41,168 nucleotides of DNA, taken from Beijerinckiaceae bacterium. Its GTDB lineage: Bacteria > Pseudomonadota > Alphaproteobacteria > Rhizobiales > Beijerinckiaceae. The stretch's first letter is position 1. Each line of letters begins with the position of its first letter. Position numbers and translations under genes: made by a program. Below the pieces are notes generated by a model, which was given only the letters and a program-made list of their open reading frames with translations, searched no databases and was not told the DNA's origin. Positions 16,667 through 24,600 of the stretch are shown piece by piece. Location of the stretch: positions 1 to 41,168 of the forward strand of contig JAIETL010000064.1 in NCBI GenBank assembly GCA_019745195.1, read 5' to 3'.

Positions 16667-17448
16667 TCGCCCTTGAAGCTCGGCGGGCGCTTTTCGAGAA
16701 AGGCGGTAATGCCCTCCTGCTTGTCTTTGGTGCCGTAGACCGTGGTGACGAGGAAGGTTTCGAATTCGATCGCTGAGGCGAGGTCCATCTGCATGCCGCG
16801 ATGCACGACGCGCTTCACGAAGCCGAGGCTAAGCGGAGCCCGTGTGGCGTAGAGCTCGGCCATTTCAAGCGCCTTCTTCAACGCCCCTCCACGCGAAGTC
16901 AGACGGTTGATCAAGCCAATCCGTAGCGCCTCGGCGGCGTCGATCGGCTCTGCCGCGAACAGCATGTCTAGCGCGTTCGAGATGCCGACCACGCGCGGCA
17001 GGCGCTGTGTACCGCCGGCGCCTGCGACTGTGCCGATCCGGGCGCTGGTGATTGCGAAAGTAGCGCCCTCTCCCGCAATCCGCAGGTCGGCGGCAAGCGC
17101 GAGTTCGAGGCCGCCTGTCATGCAAAAGCCCTCGATCGCGGCGATAACCGGCTTGGACGAATGCTCAAGCGTATCGTTGAGCGCGTGCCACCTGTTGAAG
17201 TAGCGCGTGCCGTCGGTCGCGGTCTTGATCTTCACGGCCTCTGTCAGGTCGGCACCCGCCGAGAAATACTCCGCGCCGCCATAGAGGATGATGGTCCGCG
17301 TCTCGGCGTCGCCCTCCGCCGCCTCGAAGGCTGCGATGATGTCGGCCATCATCTGCAGGCTGACGGCGTTGCGCCGCTCGGGCCGGTTGAGGTTCAGAAT
17401 CAGGGCGGAACGCCTGCGCTCTACTCGCAATGTCTCGTATTCAGTCAT
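16663..17448 (-). CDS. Enoyl-CoA hydratase/isomerase family protein
   Basis: This is a 261-residue crotonase-fold protein. The oxyanion-hole elements YFSAGADL (61-68) and FCMTGGLELALAADLRIAG are present, followed by IGTVAGAGGTQRLPR. Of the two catalytic glutamates of true hydratases, Glu115 is kept, but the second (in the usual GxPEI stretch) is Ser135 in FAITSARIG. Hydratases need both, so an isomerase, hydrolase or lyase function is plausible. The C-terminal helix ends EGITAFLEKRPPSFKGE, as is normal. The ATG region overlaps the hydrolase stop by four bases, so it is co-translated with the rest of the leftward unit. Confidence 0.88.
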   Translation of the reverse strand: MTEYETLRVERRRSALILNLNRPERRNAVSLQMMADIIAAFEAAEGDAETRTIILYGGAEYFSAGADLTEAVKIKTATDGTRYFNRWHALNDTLEHSSKPVIAAIEGFCMTGGLELALAADLRIAGEGATFAITSARIGTVAGAGGTQRLPRVVGISNALDMLFAAEPIDAAEALRIGLINRLTSRGGALKKALEMAELYATRAPLSLGFVKRVVHRGMQMDLASAIEFETFLVTTVYGTKDKQEGITAFLEKRPPSFKGE

Positions 17449-18263
17449 GTCGCCACTCGCTCGTGAAAATCGATCAGCAAGGCGTCCACAGCAGCGTGAG
17501 CCTCGAATTGGACCCAGTGCCCCGCATCCGGGACGACGTGGAATTCCGCGTCCGGCCGCGCGCCGCGGACGAGGTCGATGCGCGCCGCGATCGAGGGCAC
17601 GGGCAGCCGGTCGCTCTTGCCCCAGATCAACTGCAGGGGAGTGGAGCTCGCGCGCAGGTCGTCGATCAGCCGGTCCTGGAAGCTTACCTTTCGGCTGTCG
17701 AACCGCGTCCGGGCGATGTTCTCGCTCTGCATGCGGACCACCGGATCGTCCGGCGCCGGGGGGTGAGCCATCATGAAGGCGCCGAGATTATGCGCGACCG
17801 CCGCCGCATGGCCCGTAGGGTCTTCGGTGACCGCAGGCACGGGCAGCAGGGCGACCTCCCGTCCGGCGGGAATGCCGAAGCCGCCGGGGCCCAGCAGCGA
17901 TAAGGCGCGGACGCGCGCGCCGAGCCTGCGCGCCACGGCGGCCGAGATCACGGCGCCGAAGCTGAAGCCGACCAGGCCGAACCGCTTGGTCGCAGGCGCG
18001 ATCTGAGCGAACGAGGTAATGACCTCCTCGACATAGCCGAGCGCGTCGCGCTCGCGCGGCGAAGGCGCGGCGCCATAGCCCGGCAGCTCAACCGCCGCCA
18101 CTTCGAACCGCTTGGCAAGCGCCTCCAGATTGGCAACCCAGTGGCTCGCCGAGCCGACGCCGCCATGGACAAGAACCAGCAGCGGGCCATCGCCGTACCG
18201 GCGTACCGCAAGTGACCCGACGCGCTCCGGCGCGACGGCCAGGCCTTTCGGATGCACGTTCAT
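17445..18263 (-). CDS. Alpha/beta hydrolase
   Basis: The 272-residue protein has a full catalytic triad: nucleophile Ser101 in GFSFGA, Asp218 in WGKSDRL and His249 in DAGHWVQFE. The oxyanion HGGVGSASHW lies near residue 33. The arrangement resembles the MhpC/BphD branch, which includes C-C bond hydrolases as well as esterases and lactonases, but I see nothing that singles out the C-C enzymes. In this context it could hydrolyse a lactone, an ester or a thioester formed on the pathway. It is coupled by short overlaps to livG upstream and the crotonase downstream. Confidence 0.85.
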   Translation of the reverse strand: MNVHPKGLAVAPERVGSLAVRRYGDGPLLVLVHGGVGSASHWVANLEALAKRFEVAAVELPGYGAAPSPRERDALGYVEEVITSFAQIAPATKRFGLVGFSFGAVISAAVARRLGARVRALSLLGPGGFGIPAGREVALLPVPAVTEDPTGHAAAVAHNLGAFMMAHPPAPDDPVVRMQSENIARTRFDSRKVSFQDRLIDDLRASSTPLQLIWGKSDRLPVPSIAARIDLVRGARPDAEFHVVPDAGHWVQFEAHAAVDALLIDFHERVAT

Positions 18264-18994
18264 GCGGCCTCCACATCGAGAGGCCGGCCGAGATAGGATT
18301 CGATTACGTCGGGATGCTCGACCACCTCGTCCGGGGAGCCCTCGTAGAGCTTGCGACCGAAGTTCAGGACTACGACGCGCATTGACAGCGCGATGATTAC
18401 CTCGACGAGGTGCTCGATCATGACGATCGTGACGCCCGCCGCATGGATACGCTCCAGGACGAGCATCAGCTCGTCGACCTCGCCGCGATTAACGCCGCCC
18501 ATCACCTCGTCGAGCAGAAGCAGCCGTGGGCTCGTCGCCAGAGCCCTTGCGAGCTCGAGCTTCTTCTTCTCGCCCAAGGTCAGTGCGCCGGCCATAACAT
18601 GGCGCTTAGCGGTGAGGCCCGTCAGCTCCATCGGCAACTCGGCCGCCTCGCGGGCCTTGGCCAACGTCGCGGCACGCTGGCCGGAGAACAGCGCCCCGGT
18701 CATGACGTTGTCCTCGACGGACATCTCCGAGAAAGGACGGACAACCTGGAAGGTGCGCCCGATGCCGTGATGCGAGATCTGATACGGTGCCAGGCCGACC
18801 AGCGAGGTTCCCTCGAAGCGGATATCGCCCGACGATGGCGGCAGATAGCCGGTGATGAGGTTCATCAGCGTCGTTTTACCGGCGCCGTTGGGGCCGATGA
18901 CCCCGACGAATTCGCCCTGGCTGACCTTCATCGAGAAATCGCCGACGGCGGTCAGGCCACCGAAGATCTTGGACAGGCCGGTGATCTCAAGCAT
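18260..18994 (-). CDS. livG: Liv-type ABC transporter ATP-binding protein (LivG-like)
   Basis: I chose ATG 18994 (244 aa), which begins MLEITGLSKIFGGLTAV; the longer frame back to 19114 lies inside livF. Walker A is GPNGAGKTTL, the Q-loop region reads GIGRTFQVVRPFSEMSV, and Walker B is LLLLDEVMGGV. The family-typical C-terminal ESYLGRP is present. The ABC signature is unusual: LTLGEKKKLELARAL instead of the common LPYGxQRRLE or LSGGQ form. The protein energises import together with LivF across LivH and LivM. It overlaps livF by eight bases. Confidence 0.9.
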   Translation of the reverse strand: MLEITGLSKIFGGLTAVGDFSMKVSQGEFVGVIGPNGAGKTTLMNLITGYLPPSSGDIRFEGTSLVGLAPYQISHHGIGRTFQVVRPFSEMSVEDNVMTGALFSGQRAATLAKAREAAELPMELTGLTAKRHVMAGALTLGEKKKLELARALATSPRLLLLDEVMGGVNRGEVDELMLVLERIHAAGVTIVMIEHLVEVIIALSMRVVVLNFGRKLYEGSPDEVVEHPDVIESYLGRPLDVEAA

Positions 18995-19736
18995 GACGAG
19001 CCTCCCGGATTGTGCGGGCGGACTTGCCGCCGATGAACGCGTCCCGAACCTCGGGCGACTGACGCAGCTCGGCGGCGCTGCCGGCGTGGACAATGCGGCC
19101 CGCCGACATGACATAGCCGCGACTGGCGATGCTCAGCGCCGCGTGGGTGTTCTGCTCGACCAGGAAGATGGTGATATCCGTCGCGGCGATCTTGCGGATC
19201 GCCTCAAAGACCGCCTGGACGATCATCGGCGCGAGCCCGAGAGAGGGCTCGTCGAGCAGGAGAAGCCGCGGCTTCGCCATTATGGCCCGGCCCAGTGCCA
19301 GCATCTGCTGCTCGCCGCCGGACATCAGCCCGGCGCTCTGCACCCGTCGTTCCGCAAGCCGCGGAAACAGGGTGTAAACCTCCTCGAGCCGGGCGGCGCG
19401 ACCGGCGCGCGCCTTGGAATTGAACGATCCGAGAACCAGATTCTCCTCGACGGTGAGGTTCGGGAAGACCTTGCGGCCCTCCGGAGAGAGTGACAGGCCG
19501 GCCTCGACCCGCCGATGGGACGGCATGGCGAGCAGGTCCTGCCCATCATAGGTCACGCTTCCCGAGCTAGCGTCGACGAGACCGGACAGCACCGCCATCG
19601 TCGTCGTCTTGCCGGCACCATTGGCGCCGAGAAGGCAGACAACCTCGCCTTTCTTGAGCTCGAAGTTCAGCCCTTGGAGAACGCTGGACTCGTCGTAGCC
19701 GGCATGGAGATCGCGGACAGCTAGCATGGTGGTCAT
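18987..19736 (-). CDS. livF: Liv-type ABC transporter ATP-binding protein (LivF-like)
   Basis: The 249-residue second ATPase of the importer has Walker A GANGAGKTTT, the LivF-typical LSLSPEGRKVFPNLTVEENL, signature MSGGEQQML, Walker B LLLLDEPSLGLAP and the switch FLVEQNTHAAL. All motifs are canonical. The start overlaps the livM stop (ATGA). A Met three codons in (MLAVRDL) is an alternative start. Gene order SBP-H-M-F-G here differs from E. coli livKHMGF by having F before G. Confidence 0.92.
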   Translation of the reverse strand: MTTMLAVRDLHAGYDESSVLQGLNFELKKGEVVCLLGANGAGKTTTMAVLSGLVDASSGSVTYDGQDLLAMPSHRRVEAGLSLSPEGRKVFPNLTVEENLVLGSFNSKARAGRAARLEEVYTLFPRLAERRVQSAGLMSGGEQQMLALGRAIMAKPRLLLLDEPSLGLAPMIVQAVFEAIRKIAATDITIFLVEQNTHAALSIASRGYVMSAGRIVHAGSAAELRQSPEVRDAFIGGKSARTIREARHA

Positions 19737-20719
19737 GACTTGCCTCCGCGTCCGGTCGCCAGCGCCGGGGAAGCGGCGCCCGCTGTGGCTTGTCGCTTCT
19801 TACGGCGGTGCATCACGCCCTCGATTCCGCGCGGCAGGAACAGGATGCAGACCACCAGCACGAGCCCGAAGGTCATCTGGCTGACGCCTTCCATGTTGCC
19901 GAACCAGATCCGCGTACCCTCCGAAAGCGCGATAATGGCGAAGGAGCCGATAACAGGGCCGGCGAGCGTGTGGATGCCGCCCAGGATCGGCGCGATCTGC
20001 GCCAGGATCGTGTTGTGCAGCGTGAAGGCGACCTCGGGGTCGAGATAGCCGCCGTACCAGGCGTTGATCGCGCCCGCCGCCGACGCCATCGCGCTCGAGA
20101 TGGCCACGATGATCATACGCTGCCGGCGCGGTGCGATGCCGAGCATCTGGGCCGCAGCCTCGTTGTCGCGCATGGCCCGGGATGCGAACTGCAGTTTCGA
20201 GCACGAGATCAGGATCGCCACGCCGACACTTGCGACGGCGGCTAGCGCGGCGACGAGATACAGCGTGTGCTGGCTTGGCCGCAGATCCTGGCGCAGAAAC
20301 AGGCCGACGGCGCCGCTGGTGACGTCGGGTAGCATCAGCGCCGAGATGCGCAGCCCCTCCGAGAGAGCTAGCGTCGAGATCGCAAAGAAGATGCCCTTCA
20401 GCCCGCCTGTGACGGCAGCGACGATTAGGCCCATCAGTGCGCCCGCGAGGAGGGCTACGACGAGCGTTCCCAGGACCGAGCCGCTCCAGGCATTGGCCGA
20501 CAAGATCGCGGCATAGCTGCCGACACCCCAGAAGGCCGAATGCCCCAGCGAAACCAGGCCGGCATTGGCCATCAGATTCCAGCTCGTTGCGAGCATGATC
20601 AGTGTGGAGACGCGGAATAGCCAGTTGTTGATCTGCGGAGCATCCCAGAAGGTGCTCGCGACGAGACCTAGCGCGGACAGTACGCCGAGCGCGACCATGA
20701 GATTGGATTGACGTGCCAT
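19733..20719 (-). CDS. livM: Liv-type ABC transporter permease (LivM-like)
   Basis: This is a 328-residue multi-span membrane protein of the branched-chain amino-acid permease family. The LivM signature NAGLVSLGHSAFWGVGSYAA appears near residue 52, and a cytoplasmic coupling stretch, AMRDNEAAAQMLGI, lies near residue 183. LAGPVIGSFAIIALSEGTRIWF precedes the last helix, and PRGIEGVMHRRKKRQ forms a basic cytoplasmic tail. It pairs with LivH as the transmembrane channel. It starts three bases after livH ends. Liv-type importers also carry amides, aromatic acids and short-chain acids, so family membership does not mean an amino-acid substrate. Confidence 0.92.
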   Translation of the reverse strand: MARQSNLMVALGVLSALGLVASTFWDAPQINNWLFRVSTLIMLATSWNLMANAGLVSLGHSAFWGVGSYAAILSANAWSGSVLGTLVVALLAGALMGLIVAAVTGGLKGIFFAISTLALSEGLRISALMLPDVTSGAVGLFLRQDLRPSQHTLYLVAALAAVASVGVAILISCSKLQFASRAMRDNEAAAQMLGIAPRRQRMIIVAISSAMASAAGAINAWYGGYLDPEVAFTLHNTILAQIAPILGGIHTLAGPVIGSFAIIALSEGTRIWFGNMEGVSQMTFGLVLVVCILFLPRGIEGVMHRRKKRQATAGAASPALATGRGGKS

Positions 20720-20722
20720 CGC

Positions 20723-21598
20723 TTAGTCCGCCACCGCTTGGCCGATGATGCCGCGCGGACGGAGCACCAGGACGAGGAAAAGAACCGCAAAAGCGACCGC
20801 TTCGGCCCAACCGGTCCCGTTGGGGACGTAGTAGCTGACCGCCGTTTCTGCGAAGGCGAGCAGGAAGGCGCCAAGAACCGCTCCGACGATGCTTCCCAGC
20901 CCGCCGAGAACGATGATGGCAAAGCCCTTCACCAGGATGTGGAAGCCCATGAAGGGCGAGATGGCGCCAATGAAGCTCAGGATGACGCCGGTCGCGACGC
21001 CCAGCGCGACGCTGAGCCCGAAGGCGAGGGCGTACATGCGCTTGACGTTGATGCCGACCAGGACGGCCGCATCGCGCTGCTCGTCGAGGGCGCGCGTCGC
21101 CCGGCCGAACTCCGTGCGCCTGAGCCAGAAGAACAGGGCGGCGACCAGGACCAAGGCGACGCCGAAGCCGATCAGGCGCCCGCCGGCAACGAAGACCTCG
21201 CCGAACTGGAAGGAGGAATAGGCATAAGGCGTCACGACGGAGCGCTCATCGGCCTTCCAGATCATCACGGCGGCGTTCTGCAGCACGAGGCCGATGCCGA
21301 AGGTCAGCAGTATCTGGTTGACGTGCGGCGCCTTGAGAACCGGCTCGATCGAGACCTTGAACAGGGCCATGCCGAAGAGGCAGCCGATGACCATCAGGAG
21401 CGGCAATGCCAACAGCGGGTCGATTCCGCTGACGAGGGCGATCGTGTAGGCGCCATAGGCGCCGATCATCACGGCCTCGCCATGAGCGAAGTTGATGACG
21501 CGGGTCACGCCGAAGCTCAGCGCCAGGCCGATTACCATCAGCGTATAGATTCCGCCGAGCAGAAGCGCGTCGACGATGAGCTGTGGAATGTAGTGCAT
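20723..21598 (-). CDS. livH: Liv-type ABC transporter permease (LivH-like)
   Basis: The 291-residue permease starts at ATG 21598 with GGAG upstream. It shows the LivH pattern: GGIYTLMVIGLALSFGVTRV followed by NFAHGEAVMIGAYGAY near the N-terminus, a coupling stretch RATRALDEQRDAAVLVGINV, VKGFAIIVLGGLGSIVGAVLG, and a C-terminal FLVLVLRPRGIIG. About eight hydrophobic segments are visible. It lies 54 bases after the binding-protein gene, with a strong hairpin in that gap. Confidence 0.92.
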   Translation of the reverse strand: MHYIPQLIVDALLLGGIYTLMVIGLALSFGVTRVINFAHGEAVMIGAYGAYTIALVSGIDPLLALPLLMVIGCLFGMALFKVSIEPVLKAPHVNQILLTFGIGLVLQNAAVMIWKADERSVVTPYAYSSFQFGEVFVAGGRLIGFGVALVLVAALFFWLRRTEFGRATRALDEQRDAAVLVGINVKRMYALAFGLSVALGVATGVILSFIGAISPFMGFHILVKGFAIIVLGGLGSIVGAVLGAFLLAFAETAVSYYVPNGTGWAEAVAFAVLFLVLVLRPRGIIGQAVAD

Positions 21599-21618
21599 GA
21601 TGCTGCTCCGCCTAGTGG

Positions 21619-21643
21619 CGGCCCGGGCGCTACGCCCGGGCCG
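21619..21643 (-). terminator. Hairpin between binding protein and livH
   Basis: A perfect 11-bp GC-rich inverted repeat (arms 21619-21629 and 21633-21643, three-base loop) sits in the 54-base gap. No T-tract follows it on the minus strand, so a processing or 3'-end-protecting stem is more likely than a full terminator. It would favour more binding protein than permease, a common need in ABC operons. Confidence 0.6.
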
Positions 21644-21652
21644 GCTCTGTCG

Positions 21653-22870
21653 TCACTGGACGGCGGATTTGATCTTCCCGACGGTCGGACCCGGCGGAAA
21701 CAGCATCACGTTCTTTTCGCTCTGGCGCTGGAACACGACGAGGTCGGTGAACGCCTGGTTCTTCGTGCCGCTTGGGGTGGGGACGAACTTGGCGTCGCCG
21801 AGAAGGGTGTTCTTGACGTCGAGCTTCTGTAGTTCGGCGACGACCTTCGCCTTGTCGTCCCCGCCGGCCTTCTCGATGGCCAGGAAGAGCAGCATGGCGC
21901 TGACATAGCAGCCGGCATCTTCGAAGTCGGGCTCCTGGCCATACTTCTTGACGAAGGCGGCCTCCCACTCGTCGCTCGGCGGGAACAGCTTCGGATAGTC
22001 GGGATTACCGGGGCGCTTCAACCCAGGAAGATAGGTGGTGACGCCGATCCAGCCTTCCTGGGCCTGGCCGACGGCCTTCTGCCATTCGTCGAGCTGCGTG
22101 GCCGCCGTTCCGACGAGGTAGGGAACAGGCAGCTTGCGGGTGTAGATCTGTTTGGTGAGCGTGACGGCGTCGGTAGTTTGGACGAGGCCGAGCAGGATGC
22201 TGGGCTTGGCGCGCGCAATCTTCGTGAGCAGCGGATTCATGTCCGGAGCATTGGTTCGGACGATCTCCTCGGCGACGATCTCGAAGCCGGCCTCGGTCAG
22301 GTATTTCTTGGCGTAGGGCTGGTGGGTTCGGCCGTAATTGTCGTCGGAGAAGACCAGGGACACCTTCTGCCCGGGGGGCAGATGACTCTTCAGGGCCGCG
22401 GCGACGCTCTGGTGATAGTGATAGGCGAAGGGGAAGGTGTGGAAGAACTCCGGCTCGGAACCGGCCTCCTCCTCAAGCTTGGTGCTGGTCGAACCCGGGA
22501 CGATCCAGAGCGGCTTGGTCTGGCGCCAGGCCGGGATCGCAGCCGCCACCGTCGGGCTCGCGATCGGCCCTATGATGTAGTTGACCTTCTCCTTGTTCAC
22601 GAGCTCGTTGAAGACCGAGATCGTCGCCTGGGATTCAGATTGAATATCCCTATGCAGAAGCTCGATCTTCTTGCCGGCTACCTTTCCTCCATAGACCTCT
22701 GCCGCCAGTTCCGCGCCGCGCTTACCGGAAGCTCCGTAGGCGACGAAACGCCCGCTAAGTTCCATCGGCACGCCGATCTTAATGCTGTCCTGCGCGAAGG
22801 ACGCTGAAGACGCGGCGAGCGCTGAGACAGCCAAGCAAGCCAATGCGTTGGATCGAAGAGTAGGCTTCAT
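21653..22870 (-). CDS. ABC transporter periplasmic substrate-binding protein (Liv type)
   Basis: This 405-residue type I periplasmic binding protein is the first gene of the leftward unit. I chose ATG 22870 because GGGAGAG lies just upstream and the sequence begins with a Sec signal peptide (MKPTLRSNALACLAVSAL, cleavage likely near residue 26, before QDSIKIG). The mature protein starts with the family pattern IGVPMELSGRFVAYGASGKRG, then GKKIELLHRDIQSES and a NYIIGPIASPTVAAA ligand-lobe motif. It delivers its ligand to LivHM. The ligand cannot be deduced. Its position at the head of the catabolic operon suggests the pathway substrate. Confidence 0.9.
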   Translation of the reverse strand: MKPTLRSNALACLAVSALAASSASFAQDSIKIGVPMELSGRFVAYGASGKRGAELAAEVYGGKVAGKKIELLHRDIQSESQATISVFNELVNKEKVNYIIGPIASPTVAAAIPAWRQTKPLWIVPGSTSTKLEEEAGSEPEFFHTFPFAYHYHQSVAAALKSHLPPGQKVSLVFSDDNYGRTHQPYAKKYLTEAGFEIVAEEIVRTNAPDMNPLLTKIARAKPSILLGLVQTTDAVTLTKQIYTRKLPVPYLVGTAATQLDEWQKAVGQAQEGWIGVTTYLPGLKRPGNPDYPKLFPPSDEWEAAFVKKYGQEPDFEDAGCYVSAMLLFLAIEKAGGDDKAKVVAELQKLDVKNTLLGDAKFVPTPSGTKNQAFTDLVVFQRQSEKNVMLFPPGPTVGKIKSAVQ

Positions 22871-22986
22871 GTTTCTCTCCCATTGCGCCGATTCTGAGTT
22901 GCTAGTCGGCATTGATTGGAGCTATATCATTTTGGAACCGGATCCGTCTAGTGGAATTCTGTTTTGGATTTTTGAGGAGACGCAAG
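22871..22986. promoter_or_regulatory. Divergent promoter region of the catabolic locus
   Basis: The 116 bases between the binding-protein gene and the BadI-like gene must drive both units. The sequence is more AT-rich than its surroundings. It contains TTTTGGA twice in direct orientation (22930-22936 and 22962-22968, 32 bases apart, about three helical turns) and a CGGATCCG palindrome near 22939-22946. The IclR product encoded nearby is the obvious candidate to bind here. I cannot assign -35 and -10 boxes with confidence. Confidence 0.6.
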
Positions 22987-23781
22987 GTGGCCTACGAGGA
23001 CGTCCTTTACGAAGCGCAGGGCGGCATCGCCCGGATCACGATCAACCGCGCCGAAGTCCGCAACGCCGTGCGGCCGCGCACTTATGAGGAACTGACAGAC
23101 GCGATGGCGCGCGCGGCGGACGATCCGGCGATCGGCGTAGTCGTGCTGTCTGGCGCCGGCGATAAGGCCTTCTGCTCGGGCGGGGACATTCGCGACCAGT
23201 CGAAGCGCGTCCCGGCCGTCGGTCGCAAACACATGCGCCGGCTGTTCAACCTCTCGACCGTGATGCGGATGATGGACAAGCCGATCATCGCCAAGGTGCG
23301 CGGCTTCTGCGTCGGCGGCGGCAACGAGATCAATCTGTTCTGCGACCTGACCGTCGCCAGCGAAGATGCAAAGTTCGGCCAAACCGGACCGCGCGTCGGC
23401 AGCATCCCGATCTGGGGTGCCTGCCAGCTGCTTGCCCGCTATGTGGGCGAGCGTAAGGCCCGCGAGATGGTCTTTACCTGCCGCCTCTACAGTGCGCAGG
23501 AAGCGCTCGCGATGGGGCTGATCAATCAGGTGGTCAGCGCCGAGGATCTAGACGCCTCGGTCGATCAGCTCTGCTCGGACATCCTCGACAAGAGCCCGCA
23601 GAGCATCCGCATTGCAAAGCTTTCGCTCAATGCCGGGTCGGATCAAGAGTTCTATTCGGCCTTCTTCCCGAACGCCGAGCTGCTCGCCTCGATCTACGGC
23701 AATGAGGAGAACATGGAGGGCATCAACGCCTTTATCGAGAAGCGCAAGCCGGACTTCCGGCGCTTCCGGAGGCCGGTCTGA
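22987..23781 (+). CDS. BadI/MenB-like crotonase
   Basis: The start is GTG 22987 with GAGGAG about eight bases upstream, giving 264 residues. This crotonase-fold protein carries features shared by MenB and the ring-opening 2-ketocyclohexanecarboxyl-CoA hydrolase BadI: GAGDKAFCSGGDIRDQ, GFCVGGGNEINLFCDLTVASEDAKFGQTGP (shown in two joined motifs), ARYVGERKAREMVF, CRLYSAQEALAMGLINQV and a closing FIEKRKPDFRRF. Plain hydratases lack the FGQTGPRVGS and GERKAREM pieces. The immediate SDR and acyl-CoA dehydrogenase partners mirror the BadH/BadI/AliB setting. A hydrolytic ring-cleaving role is inference; a simple hydratase is the alternative. Confidence 0.8.
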   Translation: MAYEDVLYEAQGGIARITINRAEVRNAVRPRTYEELTDAMARAADDPAIGVVVLSGAGDKAFCSGGDIRDQSKRVPAVGRKHMRRLFNLSTVMRMMDKPIIAKVRGFCVGGGNEINLFCDLTVASEDAKFGQTGPRVGSIPIWGACQLLARYVGERKAREMVFTCRLYSAQEALAMGLINQVVSAEDLDASVDQLCSDILDKSPQSIRIAKLSLNAGSDQEFYSAFFPNAELLASIYGNEENMEGINAFIEKRKPDFRRFRRPV

Positions 23782-24557
23782 TGTCTGCCGGACGTTTCGA
23801 GGGCAAGGTCGCGCTGGTCACCGGCGGTGCCCGTGGTATCGGATTCGCTGCGGCGCAGCGTATCGCCCGCGAGGGCGGGCGGCTGGCGCTTGCTGACATT
23901 GACGCGGCATCGGCCGAGGCTGCAGCGAAGACGCTGCCTGGCGCCATCGGCATCGGCTGCAACATTACGCGCGAGGACGAGGTCGGCGCGATGGTGGCAC
24001 GCGCCGAGGCGGAACTAGGCCCGGTCTCGATATTCGTTAACTCGGCTGCGATCCTCGACGACAAGCTCTTCCTGGAATCGGGTCCCTCGGACTGGGAGCG
24101 GATGCTGAGCGTCTGCCTGCACGGACCCATGCTCGGCCTGCGAGCCGTCCTGCCCGGCATGGTCGAGCGCCGCTACGGCCGCGTCGTCTGCCTCGCGTCG
24201 GACTCGGCGCGCATCGGGCAGGCGCGGCTATCCTATTACGCCGCTGCTAAGGCTGGCGTGATCGCCCTAATCAAATCTGTCGCCCAGGAAGTCGGAAAGG
24301 GTGGCGTGACGCTGAACGTGGTCTCGCCCGGCGCGACCAATACACCCCTGCGCATTTCGCGCGAAAAGGGCATGCGCGAGCAAATGGGTGAGGAAAAATA
24401 CGCCCGCCGGGTCCAGAGCGTTCTAAAGCTCTATCCAGTCGGGCGCATCGGGGAGCCCGAGGACATCGCGGCGGCGATCGCGTTCCTGTGCAGCGTCGAG
24501 GCGTCTTGGGTGACAGGCCAGGTGCTCAGCGTGAATGGCGGCTTCGCCATGCCCTAA
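23781..24557 (+). CDS. Short-chain dehydrogenase/reductase
   Basis: The 258-residue classical SDR has the NAD(P)-binding TGGARGIG (14-21), an Asp at position 39 at the end of beta-2 that favours NAD, the NSAA motif (87-90), and the catalytic Tyr153-x-x-x-Lys157 with Ser140 upstream. SPGATNTP and the C-terminal SWVTGQVLSVNGGFAMP are typical. It would oxidise a hydroxyacyl intermediate to the ketoacyl form, like BadH or a 3-hydroxyacyl-CoA dehydrogenase. Its ATG shares a base with the preceding stop, so it is tightly coupled to the BadI-like gene. Confidence 0.88.
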   Translation: MSAGRFEGKVALVTGGARGIGFAAAQRIAREGGRLALADIDAASAEAAAKTLPGAIGIGCNITREDEVGAMVARAEAELGPVSIFVNSAAILDDKLFLESGPSDWERMLSVCLHGPMLGLRAVLPGMVERRYGRVVCLASDSARIGQARLSYYAAAKAGVIALIKSVAQEVGKGGVTLNVVSPGATNTPLRISREKGMREQMGEEKYARRVQSVLKLYPVGRIGEPEDIAAAIAFLCSVEASWVTGQVLSVNGGFAMP

Positions 24558-24600
24558 CGGCATCAAAGCGAACAACAACAAACGTAGCGAGGACGCGGTC

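Noticed and set aside
20708..21832. 374-codon open frame on the plus strand
   Set aside because: Antisense to livH and the binding protein; His/Asp/Gln-rich composition typical of a shadow of a membrane protein.
22987..23781. Menaquinone MenB
   Set aside because: MenB-like motifs are present, but no other menaquinone genes are nearby and the neighbours are beta-oxidation genes.
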